Assembly (NCBI GenBank): GCA_015178975.1
Contig: WHVD01000157.1
Location: forward strand, 62,001-126,000
Direction: 5' to 3'
From: Hysterangium stoloniferum
Lineage: Eukaryota; Basidiomycota; Agaricomycetes; Hysterangiales; Hysterangiaceae
Length of the DNA stretch: 64,000 bases
Positions 24,142 to 37,614 of this stretch are shown here, in pieces (within the stretch, counting starts at the first letter, position 1; every line of letters starts with the position of its first letter). A program made the translations under genes and the position numbers. The notes beneath the pieces were generated by a model. The model did not search any database and was not told the DNA's origin. It worked only from the letters and a program-made list of their open reading frames with translations.

Positions 24142-27100
24142 ATGTTCAAGAGCTTGTTTACGCCACTGAGGGCGCGCTTTGATACCACGGCGCGCACCAC
24201 ATCACTTCCTGCGCCCTCGCCCATTCTCCCTGTAGAAGAACCTGAGCCCGAGGAAGACTTTGCACGAGATGCGAGAATCCAGATGATGCGGACTTTTGTA
24301 GAGGATGTAAAGGGAGTTAGGGGTATGACAGACAAAATGAGGGTGCGTGCGTTACCATGTGGTGTAAGAGACGCGTACTCACCTGTTCTCAGATTCTTGC
24401 TGAGATACATCGAACAATGGTCGAGGAGGCAGCAACGAAGGACGTTTTTAGAGAATTGGATGGCTTCTTAGTTATGATGACCATATTGTCTGCTTTACAT
24501 GAGGAGGGGCAGGATATAGTCGAGAGAATGGAAGTGGCAAGGTTGGGGCTGGCGATAACCTCTCTTGCTATGCTCGATCACCCTCAGAATAGGAATTACT
24601 TTGATGTGAGTTTATTATTAATTTTTCTCACCAGTATGACTGGTTAATGAATATCCAAAAGTCTCGCGTAGGCTTTGATGCGCTCACACAGGCCATCACT
24701 CCGTTTGCGCACAATCCAACCACTCTCGACCAGACACTCGGCTTCCTGCTCTCGTTAGCCCTTTCCGACTTCTCTCTCGCAGGCGTGTTCCAGATGCTAC
24801 GAAATTCAGTGTCAGAAATTGATCCTAATCGACTGACTGTGATCCATATTCCCCAGGCTATCCTTGCCATAGTCCACATGCTCGTATACATTCCTTCAAC
24901 AGACGAACAGCTCCCTCATAACGTTTTCAAGATAATAGAGCGTCTTGCATCTTATAACCATCGAAATCAGGCCTGGTTGAATAAACTTGGGTTGGGTACT
25001 ATTTTATTTGATAGGCTATATCTACCCGATACAAGCCCCATGCATGCGATATCTTCCCAAACAGAGTTGGTAATGCAAAAAATCCTCAGAAAAATGCTTA
25101 GTATTGGGGCACCAACGAAGGATGTCCGATGCATGTTTAGGGCCCTAGTCAGGGGCAAGGATACGTCGATCACCGAAGGAGCCGTCCTCGACAGTCGTAT
25201 ATTAGAGCTACTTCGGATGAGTATGAGGGTAAAGTGGCCGGAGCATTTTGCGTTTGGTACTAATGGAGCAATTGAGGTGCAGAGTGAGGGTGGGGGCACA
25301 GGAATTGGGACAGCGGGATGGTCGTTTATGGTCAGTCACGATTCTTTGGCCGGTATGACGTTTTCCTTATCCCTGAATTTGCCATCAGGCCTGGATTTCA
25401 GTCGAAAGTTTCACAAAGTCAGGCTCCTTCCTGATATTCAACGCCGCCGTAATTCCCAGCACTACTCCTCGCCCCACTACTTCACGTACAACACCTTCCC
25501 GCACAAACAACTCGACCAGTTCGCATACGACACCTGCCCGAGCTCATGCTGCGGCCACTTCACGCACTCCACCTTCAGGTTCTATAACACAATTCCCTCC
25601 CCAACCGCCCAAGTGGATTATAAAATTGGGTGTTAGGTCGGATGGAAAGCTAGAGCTCTGGACAAATGCGGTGAAGGAGCCTGCCATTTTGCCAGCATCG
25701 GTCATACATAAGGGACGATGGACACATATTTGTGTGGTGCAACAAGCACCGAAGTCAGTGGGACCGCCCATTCGTACGTGTCATGATATTCTTTTGCCTG
25801 GAATCTTGTATATTCATTATTCATTAAATTTATAACAAAGGGGTTTTTATTGATGGATCGCTCACGGACACCCTGACCTGGTCTTACCCGAAAATTGACC
25901 CCGGAAATATGACATACGTTCTAGGCTCTCCTTCATACATCGCTCCTCTCGCAGCCCCGATGCTGAAAGTGCCATCTACCCCAATACCCCACTATTCTTT
26001 CTCCCTCTCAACAAGCTGTCTTCTAGCCCTCCCCCTCCCAAACGTCCTTCTCCGTCTTATTCACTACCTCGGTCCGCGATATAACTTCCATGCGCACATG
26101 CAAGAGCATCATCTCGGCCGATTCCTAACCTACGGTGCAGCAACGAGCGTTAATATCTACCTATTCTCGTTAGCTACCAGCCGAGAACTCGGAAAATCAA
26201 ATGGGGAGGAAAAGGACGGACGAGCGTTGGTGAAAGCTATCAAATCCGGCGCCGGTATACCTGAGGAGTCATTTGTATTCGCGTTGAGTCCTGCGTCTGT
26301 GAATGTGGGCGAAGGGAGTGGTAATGCTGCTAATATGGTCGAGCGGAAGGGCGGAATGAGTGATCGTAAGAGGGAGGAGATCGAGTTGAGTTTATGGGGT
26401 GACGTCGTTACTTATCGACCTCAGTGTCTTGATGTGGGTGTTTGGGAGATTGGTGGGGCGGGGATATTGTTGAGAGTAGTGGAGTTGGCAAATGTGAGTA
26501 TGCACGCAGCATGAACTGGTTGGGTTTGGCTCCTGATAACGACTTTTCTTTCTTTCTTTCTGTTTGAGAACCCCCATGATTTGTGTCATGCACTTGGTGT
26601 CTTGACGGATACGCTGCAGATAAGTTGGCAGACTTCGGAGGATATGGAACACATTCGTTCGTATTTCTCGCGTATGCGTGACTTTCTCACAGTTGACTTG
26701 CGAGTGGAACTGTCTAGGTGGATATGAAATTCTTGCTGGGATACTCAGGGCCAAGAGTCGATTACTTAACATGGCGGCGTATGAAGTAATATTCGAATTC
26801 CTTGGCCTTAATTTCAGAACTCCTGAGTAAAGCTTCTGTATGCTTTTCGCATTACCAATTATCCTTATTTTTCTATGAAGATCTTCGACCGTCATGAATC
26901 CCCTTGCATACCGCCTCCTCGCCTTAGACTTTGAAATATGGTCTCAAACTCGAAAAGAAATTCAACTAGCCCATCTCGAACAATTTACAATACTTCTTCG
27001 TACCAGTCGCTACAAGAGATTCAACCTTCGACAACATCTCGGCAAGTTTGGAATGGTCCGCAAATTATTGTGGGTATTACAGACAAATATGTATGGACAT

Positions 27101-30100
27101 GATGTCATACCCGACGTCGTGGCCGCCTTGAAGACTGTCCTTGATCAAAGCTTTGGTACGACGGATGTAAAGCCTGTCGTGGCATATTTGGCTGTCAATT
27201 TGCATGGATGTAGGCAGAAACTAAGGATTTTACTTCACTACATGATCTTAATTTCATCATTTAGCCCAAGGCAGTTCAAACAATGCCTCCCCAACGTCCG
27301 TGATCTCCTATATTGACCGTATGACTACCCGTGAAAAGGCCGAACAAGTCCTCGACGCCCTGACCTCCCTCCTGTCCGCACCAGGCAAACTCGAAAAGTT
27401 CACGGCAGCACTCCCCCTTTCGCGGATCTGTCTCCTCCTCCTGGGCGACAACCCGAGTCCCGTCACGGCCTCCCATATTCTTTACATAGTGGGCCTGACC
27501 CTGACCCGTTCCTCGTCATTTAACCGTAAATTTGAGTTAGTCAGCGGTTGGGCGGTATTGAGAAATGTATTGCCTGTGGCGTGGGATCCAAGTGTGCATG
27601 TTGCTGCATTTGATGTCTTGTTGGGACGTGTGACTGTGGGAATGAGCTCTCATAACGGTTTGGCGGGTTCTCAAAAGATTGTTTGTCCGTATATTTTTCC
27701 TGCTATTTTGATGGCGTTGGATAGGGGACTTGGCATTGTTGCGAGGAGTGGTGACGGATTTAATGAAGATGATGGTGAGTAAAGATATGTCGAACTGCTC
27801 CGATTCGTTGCATAATACACACACAACAGTCCGACATGGTTTAGCCGTGGACCCGGCGATGGAAGTCTTGCTAGAAGAACTGATCGATCTTCATTCCTCC
27901 AATAATGGCTTTAGAGAGTTGTTCAAGTCGCAGCAGATTACGGCGTTACTTGTTGAAGCGTGCAAGACCTTTGCGAGGATTATTAACGTGGACCAGGATG
28001 TGCGGATAAGGGCAACGAGGATATCGGAGAAGATGGCACATTTAGTGCTTATGTTGGCACTGGATAATTATGTTGATGCTGCCAATAAGCAAGAGGTAAG
28101 TAAAATCGACAATGAAGGGATCTATGCCAAGCTCTTCACTTGTAGCTCCTCGCAATCATCCGACTAGTTGAAGAATCATCAGGCCAAGACACCTCCATGG
28201 ACACCTCCTTAGTACCCTCTAACACCAATGGTCATGCTAACTATGCACGTCGGCGGTCACAAACGACTCGTCGTAGCCTTCAAATCATTGGTGACCGGAC
28301 TTACCAGAAATCTGTGACCCGTATCCACGAATGGCAAAAGACAATCGCTCGTACGGAGCGCAAACGTTTACGCAAGATGTTTCAAGATCTGTATGTTTCT
28401 TTTTTTTTTTTCAAGCGTGTTGCTCTATCTTCGAATCTATTAATGGTGAAATTTCTTAGTCAAGAGCATCACCGGCAAGCTGAGCGATTAACACAGTGGC
28501 GAACTGGCTTGACAATGGAGCCAGGACTTTGGTCAACTTCAGTGGAGCGCAAGTGGCGTCTTGACGAGACAGAAGGGCCTTATCGAATACGGTAATCATT
28601 TCTTCCTTGATTCTTTTTATTCCAACTAATGTATTGATTTTTTCCCTCTGCTAGAAAAAAGTTGGAGCCAGAACAAGTCAAAATACTCAGCGTCAAAGTT
28701 AGTGAAGAAGTTTCAAGAGATGTCGAAGAACCAGACTTCGAGTCTCAATCTGTCGTGCAAGTGGAGGTTCCTCCATGGGCCGAGGCGTATGAATTTTCTG
28801 CAACGGGGGCTAATGGTGATTTTATTTTAGTTTCTTTAGAAATTGCGGCTGATATCTCAACAGATGACGAGGAATGGGCTGAGGAAGTCGGCGAAGATAA
28901 GCATCGTCGTGTTCGTCGTGATCTGGAACCTGGTGACGTTATTGAAGCCGTTAAAACCGCCACTCGTATTATCGGAGTTGATTCATCCCGTTAGTCACAA
29001 TACATTTCCGCAAACTATGTCTTACATTCGTTTTTTCCAGCTGGTCTTCTTATTTTGGGTAAAACCCACCTATACATGCTAGATGGCCTTGTTGAGGGAG
29101 GAGACGGCGAGGTCATCGAAGCTAAGGATGCTCCCAAAAATTTATTTTCTGTCCCTGGAAGTATGGTGGAATTAGATGGGATCCAGAGAGCACAACGATG
29201 GTAAGGAATACTATACCTAAATGGTGATTTAAGTGGACTTACTGTTCCGGATGAAGGCCATATGAACAAGTTGCGGCCTTTGGAAAAAGGACTTGTCTCT
29301 TCAGAGATGTTGCGTAAGTAGACGACAAACTCCCAATAGCTCTCCTGACACGTTCGTTAGGTTGGAAATATACTTCCGTGATACACGCAGTCTCCTAGTC
29401 GTTTTTGGTTCGAAGCAAGATCGCCAGACAATACACACTCGTCTTCTTGCAATCCAAGCTGCATTATCAGTTAATGATCCCACAACGCCATCCATGCTAC
29501 GGACGCCACTCCTGAACAAAGTCAGCGCGAAGCTCTTTAGTGGATTCCGAGATGAAATTTACACGGCACAACGTCGTTGGCAAGCGCGGGAAATTAGTAA
29601 TGTATGTTGACGTTTGTTCTCTATACGATATTTACACAAGAACATCATTTTCAGTTCACATATCTCAGTATCATCAATCAAGCTGCTGGAAGGACCCCTA
29701 GTGATGCCACCCAGTACCCCGTATTTCGTAAGCCCAACTGGATTGTATCTAACCGATAGGTTACATATGATATTATAGCGTGGGTATTATCAAACTATTC
29801 GTCTGATACGATCGATCTCCAGTCTCCGGAGACTTACAGGGAGTAAGTCCTCTTACCTATACAAGTAGATAACACTTTCACTTGCTATATTGCAGCTTAC
29901 GAAAGCCGATGGGGGCCTTGAATCCTGCTAGGGAAGAGGCCGCAAGCGCACGCTATACAAGTCTGGATGCGATTGGCGAAAAACCATTCCACTATGGCAC
30001 GCATTTCAGCTCAAGCATGATAACGTGCCACTTTTTGATGAGATTAGAACCATTCACACATATGTTCAAGCGGTTGCAGGTAGGCCTGTCTTTCGGATAC

Positions 30101-31982
30101 TTTCTGTCGAACAGAACTGGTGAACGTTTTTCTTTGTAGGGTGGAGACTGGGACATACCCGATCGTTTGTTCAGTGACATCCAGCGAGCGTACAGATCTG
30201 CATCAGAAGAAAGTCGTGGTGATGTGCGAGAGCTCATCCCAGAATTCTTCACATGCCCAGAGTTTGTGGCGCTATCTCTTTTCAATGGCTCGACTCTCAT
30301 GTAGGTTTATCCAGGTTTCTTATCAATGCGTCGAACATCGATTTTGGGACTCAGAATAATGGTGAAAAAATCCATGATGTCAAGCTACCACCTTGGGCAA
30401 AACAAGATCCCTTACTGTTTATTATACAGCACCGTCGTGTACGTTATTGCTTAATCAATCATGAGTTGTTCTCATTTTCCTTGCATAAGGCCCTTGAGAG
30501 TGAATATGTTAGCGAGCACTTGCCTGCCTGGATCGATTTGATCTGGGGGTGTAAACAGCGAGATCCAGACGCCTTCAATGTCTTCCACCCTTTGAGTTAT
30601 GAAGGGTCTGTTGGTATGTTATATTCTGGTTTAATATTAGCTGTGCCATAACAACGGAATGAAGATTTGGACTCAATATCGGATGAAATTGAACGAGAAG
30701 CCACCGTAGGAATTATTCACAACTGTTTGTACATTTCTTACATTTGTATTGGAAAGAGAATTTAACCATGCATTAGTTGGGCAAACACCCCGGAAGATCT
30801 TCCCCCATCCACATCCACCTCGACTATTACACGGAATTCATACCTTATCCTTAGGTACACTCCATGGTATCGAAGAGGACCATCAACTGCTGGTTCAGTG
30901 CCAAAAACCAGTTCGAGGTAAGGCCAGTTAGTTCTAAGACATCTGGGTCACTGTTTACCCCGTACCGATAGAATTAAACACTCCCGTGGCCTATCTCTCT
31001 GTAGATGCATTTTCTGAAAGAGTACTACCATGTCGAGCGAATATGTTGTATGTACCGGCGTTTGCCCATGAGTATGTTTCATGGGGATGGTTGGATCAGA
31101 GCTTGCGACTCTATAGTGACAGAAAGGTCTTGTAACTTTTTCCTCGGTCGTTTTATACACTGATCGGTTTCCGCTTAGCTTATCCAATGTTATGAGGCTG
31201 CATTCTGCACCTGTGCTACATTTCCCGATTCAGAAACACTTGTCACTGGTTCCCAAGACTCCAAGCTTCGCATTTGGCGGCTTACGCGTCGGGATCAGAC
31301 AGCCATCTCTTTATTGTACATTCTTACCGGCCATCAACAGCCTGTATTGTCAGTGGTGGCTTCAAGAGCTTGGAGTTTGGTTGTTAGCGGTAGTGAGGAT
31401 GGATGTGCGATGTTGTGGGAGTTGAACCGGGCGCAGTATGTGAGAAAAATTGAGCATGATGCACCGATTCATTCGGTGGCAATCAATGAATCCACGGTGA
31501 GCACTTCTGGTTCAAGACCTGATTTTGGCATTGCTAAAAAACGTTATAGGGTTATATAGCCACCTGCTCTCGAGAAAAACTTTGTCTGCATACCATCAAT
31601 GCTCATCATATTGTTACTCTTAATGTTGGGGGTGGACCACCGGATTTGCGCATCACATCCTTGGCCTTTCACGAAAGAGAATGGTCAAACCTCGGTGTCT
31701 TGGCAACAGGTACCGTCGGTGGTACCATCGCACTACGGACATGGGACACAAATGAGACCCCGGAAGGGGAAAGGGCACAATGGCAATTTCGGACACTGCG
31801 AACACTAAAGTGTCGACCTGCCGATGGCGGGTTTACGTCCATGATCACTGCTCTACGTTTTATTGGGTGAGTCTCACGGTTTGTTTATGTTGCAATTGGC
31901 AGATTGACTGAATATTATCAGTGAATGTTTGTACTTTGGTCAAGATAACGGGAAAGTGTATTCGTGGGATTTGCCCGAGTAA
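24142..31982 (+). CDS. BPH1: BEACH-WD40 protein (Bph1/LYST-like)
   Basis: This is a large cytosolic scaffold of the BEACH family, which acts in membrane trafficking. The hand model has 28 exons: 24142-24342, 24393-24605, 24662-25330, 25389-25773, 25841-26493, 26569-26656, 26718-26826, 26881-27209, 27265-27774, 27830-28095, 28146-28390, 28460-28591, 28655-28989, 29041-29200, 29257-29313, 29361-29601, 29655-29727, 29779-29842, 29896-30079, 30140-30261, 30315-30438, 30490-30613, 30665-30724, 30777-30917, 30972-31126, 31179-31496, 31550-31866, 31922-31982. The sum is 2112 codons with stop and all phases agree. It encodes a helical N-terminus, a concanavalin-like domain (about 355-560), a PH-BEACH domain (about 1350-1475, '[15 protein letters not shown]'), BEACH (about 1530-1810, 'FPWVLSNY', 'NPAREEAA', 'HYGTHFSS') and WD40 repeats (about 1880-2111). 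Length is close to yeast Bph1. The first ATG gives [10 protein letters not shown]; the start and exon 3 acceptor are the least certain points. Confidence 0.92.
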
Positions 31983-32829
31983 ATGTACTATGTCAGGCAC
32001 TATATATTGTCATCTCTTAAGTTATTGTACTCATTATTTTACGATGATCATCTGTGAGTACTATAGTGTTGTAATTGTCACGAAACTCTATAGGGGTGTT
32101 CTAGTTCTACGCGTGATAAGTTCAGAATGTGTGGGCAAACATATCTAACAGCTTGTTCACTCGATATTTTATCAATTGATCAAATACGTAGTTTAAATTG
32201 TCCATGCTTTGAAAATTGTGTTTTACACGAGTCTGATCGGCTTTGTGCTTGTTAGCAAGACTATGGTTTTCTCATCTACAGCTCACCTCGCTGAGTTCGC
32301 CCCCTCAGAGCAGAGTCTTCGTATCACCACCTTAGCTTGTGTAAGCGCCCCGCAGGTTAGTGACAGAGCTGCGCACTTGCTTTGTCTTACTACTTTCTCA
32401 GAGCGGAAACTCAAGTACCTGGTGTGTATCCTCAGACTCCTTGCTTGCAGCAAGTCTCCTGTCTCCGCCAGGTACAAGATTACTATTCTCCAGCGCTTCC
32501 TATTCCGTCATAGCGTTGATGGGGTGTCACGGAAGCCTCACAAGCGGAGACTGAATATCCAGAGACAATAATGGTCGTGTTGTTGAAACGTGTCATCCCC
32601 CACTGTATGAGCCAGCCATGCTTGGAATGAAAAATTGAAGAAGTCGCAGTTGCAATAGCAGTGTCAGTAGCTATACAAGTCTTAAAAGATTCATTTCAAA
32701 TAAAAACCATAAATGTTTGTGAGTCATTATATTTTATGGCTATGTTTTCTGGTCCACTATATTTATACTCGGATTAATAGTCTCAGATTTAGGTTTCTCA
32801 TGTTTTTTCTCAGAAATAAATGAAAGATT
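31983..32829. other. Gene-free stretch after BPH1
   Basis: An uncharacterised open frame of 120 codons (32209-32571, plus) is present but resembles nothing recognised and has a competing frame on the other strand. Otherwise this is AT-rich intergenic sequence; no terminator signal stands out. Confidence 0.3.
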
Positions 32830-33745
32830 TTATTGTTGGCCTCCTGATTGACCATCCTTGGCCCCTCCGACTTAGAGCCTCCCTTCCCACTTGGCTTAGA
32901 TCTTAACACAGGATTGAAGCATCTTTCTTTTCCAATAATGTCTTGAGTGACACTGGAATCAGATTCATATTTGTCAAATGTGTTGAAGTAGGTTTGAGTT
33001 ATATATGACTAGAATCCCAGTCAATCACAGTACTGTATTGCTTCAGTCAAGGGAGTCCTAATACCACTTGTGTCACGAATCAATTATTCTTCAATAAAGT
33101 CGAATAATATTCTATCAACCGAACTCAAAAGCCTCGTTCGACGAAGTATATATTCGCCCTGTCAATGAAGTAAGAGGCTATACCAGTCGTGAGAACTCAC
33201 GGAAGTATTTGTCGAGGAAGTTACGACAAGATAGATTACTAATATCACTAATATACAGATATTTCGACTGACTTCCCTCGCTCCTTTCGTAGCCCTTTTA
33301 TGCTTTTCGTCGTATCGTTATGACTATGTTATGAACTAATTATGAAATCATATATGACGTCGAAATGAGACATGTCGAAAGAGATTCGATGGTGTCAATT
33401 AATGTTCGGTTTTGTCGAGTTGAATTCAATAGGTTGAAGAGTTGTCGAATATTACCTTTGAATGTTTGTGACAATATGTGACATGTGACAGTTGTGACAA
33501 CTTGGCAAGACAAGCCCAGATTGGTTAAAAGGAATTGTAAATCTTGAGTTTGTCCAGCCAGAAAATAGACTCATGAGGTGGTCATATGTGTAATTGTCCC
33601 AGATGTTGGAATAAATCTATTGATTAATCTTTATGATGATGGATTCCTAAAATGGGTCTCCTCTGGGAGCCATCCAGAACAAATACCATTTTACTGATGT
33701 GCCCTTTCTACCTTGTTGAAATTTCTATCCATGTTGTGTCTATTG
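32830..33745 (-). mobile_element. Degraded Ty3/gypsy pol remnant
   Basis: Read on the minus strand, the flanks of the solo LTR at 33071-33499 show the protease-to-RT linker signature of Ty3/gypsy elements ('GLPWLKQYSTVIDW' region, about 33065-33010), preceded by decayed coding-like sequence at 33505-33740. It is broken, with several breaks. The KDZ transposon appears to have inserted at its edge (33746). Confidence 0.45.
33071..33499 (-). repeat. Solo LTR, family C
   Basis: This 429-bp block begins TGTCACGAAT and ends GTTGTGACA, flanked by a perfect 5-bp duplication ACTTG (33066-33070 and 33500-33504). It is the reverse complement of 38803-39232. Orientation is inferred from the TATA-like CATAAAAG in the other copy. 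Confidence 0.85.
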
Positions 33746-34333
33746 CACCTATTACACCTGGATTTATAAGTATATTAGCCCTGGTGCACATATGTGTACC
33801 CCCGGGCTAATTTGCCCCCTTATTGCATTGGGCCTCTTCCACAGATAATACTGTGGATCTGGGGGAGGTTGAGAAAAAAAATCAATAAAAGTTAATAATC
33901 AATACAACTAAGATAACAAAACGTTCCTTACTTTTATTAGGACGCTTTGTAGTCTCAAGACCATGGGAGTCCTCTCCTCAATCCTTCACTTGCCGTCACC
34001 TTCATCCGCTTACCGGCAATGTCACCTCCCGTTGTCATGGTGCTGCCCTTCGGCAATGTTCCTGCATGCCATACTTCTGCGCTCATTGTCAGTGACAACA
34101 AGCTCGCACCTCACCTTCCTGGGCTCTCCAGAATGGCATGCTCAGCGCATTTCCTGTTGCTATATATTAGCTATCATTTTAGACATAATATATACTTGAC
34201 AACTAAACAAAAAATAAATGAAATAACGTGTTGTTTAAGCACTTATTATATTATTTGAATTAAACTAGGTCATTAAAATGCAAAACATGTTTTTTTTTGT
34301 AGGTATCATATTGTGAAGGTACAGTATGTATTC
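33746..34333 (+). repeat. Left terminal inverted repeat of KDZ element
   Basis: It pairs with 44324-44894 with small indels. It contains subterminal palindromes (GCACATATGTGT near 33781; CCACAGATAATACTGTGG near 33839). In its central part about a dozen CpGs present in the right arm are TpG or CpA here. Confidence 0.9.
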
Positions 34334-36439
34334 AAGAGGCCAGCAAGAGGCCAGCACGGTATCAGCTGTGAGCTCTTGGTGTTAGATGTCACATGAGCTC
34401 CTCAGTGTGTTGCATCTCGAATTTTATCACGCTGCAGACTTTACCACTGTAAGTATATATCTGACACTTTCTTTGGTGCTATTATAATAACAATTGTTTA
34501 TCATAGTTATAATGAGTAGTAGGAATACGGTGACTCACGGTAAAGTCCGTACTGGCAGCAATCAAGGCATTGTAGCCGTTCAGCTCGGTCGCCGTCATTG
34601 TGACATTGAAGATGGATCTGTGGGTAGAGTAGGAAAGTGATTTATAAAGGGTAATGGGCTACTAGATGAGCATCAGAAGGTTATTGAATTCAGACAAGCA
34701 GAAATTGCTAGTGAGTTCCTCCCCTTTCTTGCTACATTTCGGTATTGACCTCCACTGTAGAACTCCCTCCTGAAACCTGCCGATTAACTCAATATATGCA
34801 TAATTCAGAATTGCCATGTAGTTTTGAATCCGATATCCATGGTTTGGACAGTGATGATTGAGAGGACATATTGCATGATCAGGAGTTTACCATAGCTCAA
34901 CTCCAGGGTCTCGAGCTCAGTCACAAAGGAGGTGAATTTGAACACCTTTTTTCCAACTGGAAGAATGTTGCAAAAGGGTAATATTATTTATCACAGACAT
35001 CTTTATTTTCTGATTTCATAAACAGCCACCATCGCCGCAAGTACACTCCTGGTAACACCACACACTCGCAAATCCAAGCTTCTAAGCACCACCAGGATTG
35101 GGAGATCCAGCTGCCACTTCTTTTTGAAGCTTACATGGAGTTCAAGTATGGTGGTGATAGGATCATGACAGACATCAGTGATGCCAGCGACACAGCAGGA
35201 GACATCCGAATGGAACAAGCTCAAGACGAATTCACAATTACAGTGTTTGGGTTAGAAGGTATGTTTAATTCATTCTCTGTGAAACTATTTTCACCCTGAA
35301 AAAAAGGCTATCCTGCACATACACTTGCACATGATAAATGCAGACATACCTTCCTCAATCAAACTCTCATCTCACATGGCTTTCTTGGAGCAAGTCCAAT
35401 CATTCCTTCCCTTGCATTCAGTCTCAAAGATCTCGAGATCTACCATCGCTGTTGCCTCCGGTGTCCCCAGTTTAGTCTTCAGCAATAGGTCAAAGTAATG
35501 TGTGACCTGTCCAATGTAAGTATTCATAAATTCTGCAGCTTTTTTGCGACTAATGCAATAACAGATCAATTACAAACCTATCTATCGCACACGGTTCTCA
35601 GATGCACTTGATATCTACCTAGAACTCCATCGACATATGGAGAAATTGATGAATGAGTCTCTTGGCAGAGATACACCTGACTGGCACATTAAGCATTCAT
35701 GTCCAGGATGTTTATATCAGGTATGTGTTGCATCCCATACTTGAATGATTATTGTCTAATGAGCACACTCATACCTAGCTTGCTGATGAACCAGCCCTTT
35801 CACCATCCATCATTGGAGCGGTGGATGGCAACAATAGCCTGAAGCGTTTCATCAACAAGACAGCAGCTGAAGACACTCTTGCCTTTGAGAGTGACTATTT
35901 CTTATCACGGGATTTTGTGAATCAGTTCACTGGGGAAGTTAAAGTCATTCACAGGAGAAGCAAAGGAGACAAAGTTGTAAGTTTGGTCTAACTATATGGT
36001 CTTTGGCTGTTCTAACATATTACTCTGTATAGCAAGAAGTGCATGAAGAAGGGGACCCTACAGGTGGTGATCCAACTATTGTAGTCTGCACTGATCGGTG
36101 GAAAGTTGCAAATGCAGACAAAACCAATGTCCTCCTCACTTCATTTGATGAGACTGGAATATTTATTGGTGCATGCCATCATGGAATAATATGGATCATT
36201 TCTGACATGGTGAAGAGTGGTGAACTGTATGTGTGTGCATCCTATGGTTTTGTGACTAACTGATCTTGAACTCCAGTGAAAAGTATCCTTTGGCGACCTG
36301 TGCATATCTCCTCGAGCATTTACCACATGACATAGGAATTGGGTATGACATTGGTTGCTCATTTACAACAACCCTTGCCAACAGCTCTCTTGGTGTCCAA
36401 GCCAGAGAGAATTCTCTAAAATTTGTTGTTCCAGCCTTC

Positions 36440-37162
36440 TGTTAAGAACTAGAAACTGACTAATGTCGGTGGCCGACGGGGACCGATCGGAAGGACTTGG
36501 CTTCAGCTTATATGCTGCGCCCTCGCAAATATCCGTAGGTTGTCCTTAAATTTCGGACAGGCGAAGACTAAATCCTAAGAAGAACTTTTCGGCAAGACAC
36601 CGATCGGAACCGAAGGAAAAGTCAGGTGTCGGGCCAAGGGGTCGGGGCCGAGAGTGGGCGAGCGCACGCGAAGGCGGAAGAGAGATTCTCCTAGTATGAG
36701 ACTGCTACAGACGTATGAGGGTATTCTGAGTCGATATTCTGATTGCCTAGTAACTACAATTACAGCGAGTTCATATACAAGTAACAGGCGTCTAGAAAGT
36801 ACTAATGGGGAGGAGGGCGGAAAACGGCATTAACAATAAGCTTGACTAGGAACAGGAAGTTTATGATTAGTTCGGAGGCCGATGATAACCGAGAATGGAA
36901 ATTACGATAAAAGGAAATAGTTCGAGGACTACGAATATAGTTAGACATATGTGGAACATAAGATGAGACGGATCAACATGATGAAAGGGACATATCAAAA
37001 CATAACCAGACAGAAAGGCGTAGTCGGGTTTGATTGACCGGAGAGCATACGTCAGCGTCGGGGGTCCGACGGCTTCCGAGGTGTTGTATTGTCGGAGACG
37101 TATAACGAGGGTATTCCGTCGGGGGCCGTCGGTTTGCGAAGGGTTACGACACAGTCGTAACA
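36440..37162 (-). repeat. Solo LTR, family B, in KDZ transposase
   Basis: This 723-bp block begins TGTTAAGAAC and ends GTCGTAACA, the reverse complement of the LTR at 12721-13444. The 5-bp duplication CCTTC is perfect (36435-36439, 37163-37167). Many CpGs are kept, so it looks relatively recent. Confidence 0.9.
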
Positions 37163-37614
37163 CCTTCCATGGTCATGCACACAACCGTTCCTGTCAATTA
37201 TCCTACCATGTAGGGATGTGCAAAGGCTTTGGACTTGAAGACTGTGAAGTTTGTGAACATGTCTTTTCAGGTTCAAATAAGATTGCATGTTGTACCTGGC
37301 ACTCAACTATCTATCACTGAAAGCAATTTATTGACATGTACTTTCATCAATGGGATCTTGACAAATATGAGAATCTAGGTGAGTACTTTTTGATTGGAGT
37401 TATCAATCCTAATATTATTTTAGCTACATTCCTGCTCAATAACTACCAACAAGCACTAAAGATCATTAGTGAGATAACAATGTGCCAGAAAATGTTGACA
37501 CCAGAACAAGTGATTCCAGATACTCAATTTATGAAATGGCTTGATGAAGAACGGGCCTATCTGAAATCCAAGGCATCTGAGCCAGAAAAGGATATATTGA
37601 GTATTGAATATGTG

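Noticed and set aside
24606-24634. A 29-nt intron in the BEACH gene
   Set aside because: A 56-nt intron (24606-24661) using the same GTGAGT donor and the next in-phase AG gives the usual length and a tighter protein junction (NRNYFD|SRVGFD).
32209-32571. A 120-codon host gene after BPH1
   Set aside because: No recognisable domain or splice pattern, and an open frame on the opposite strand covers the same bases.
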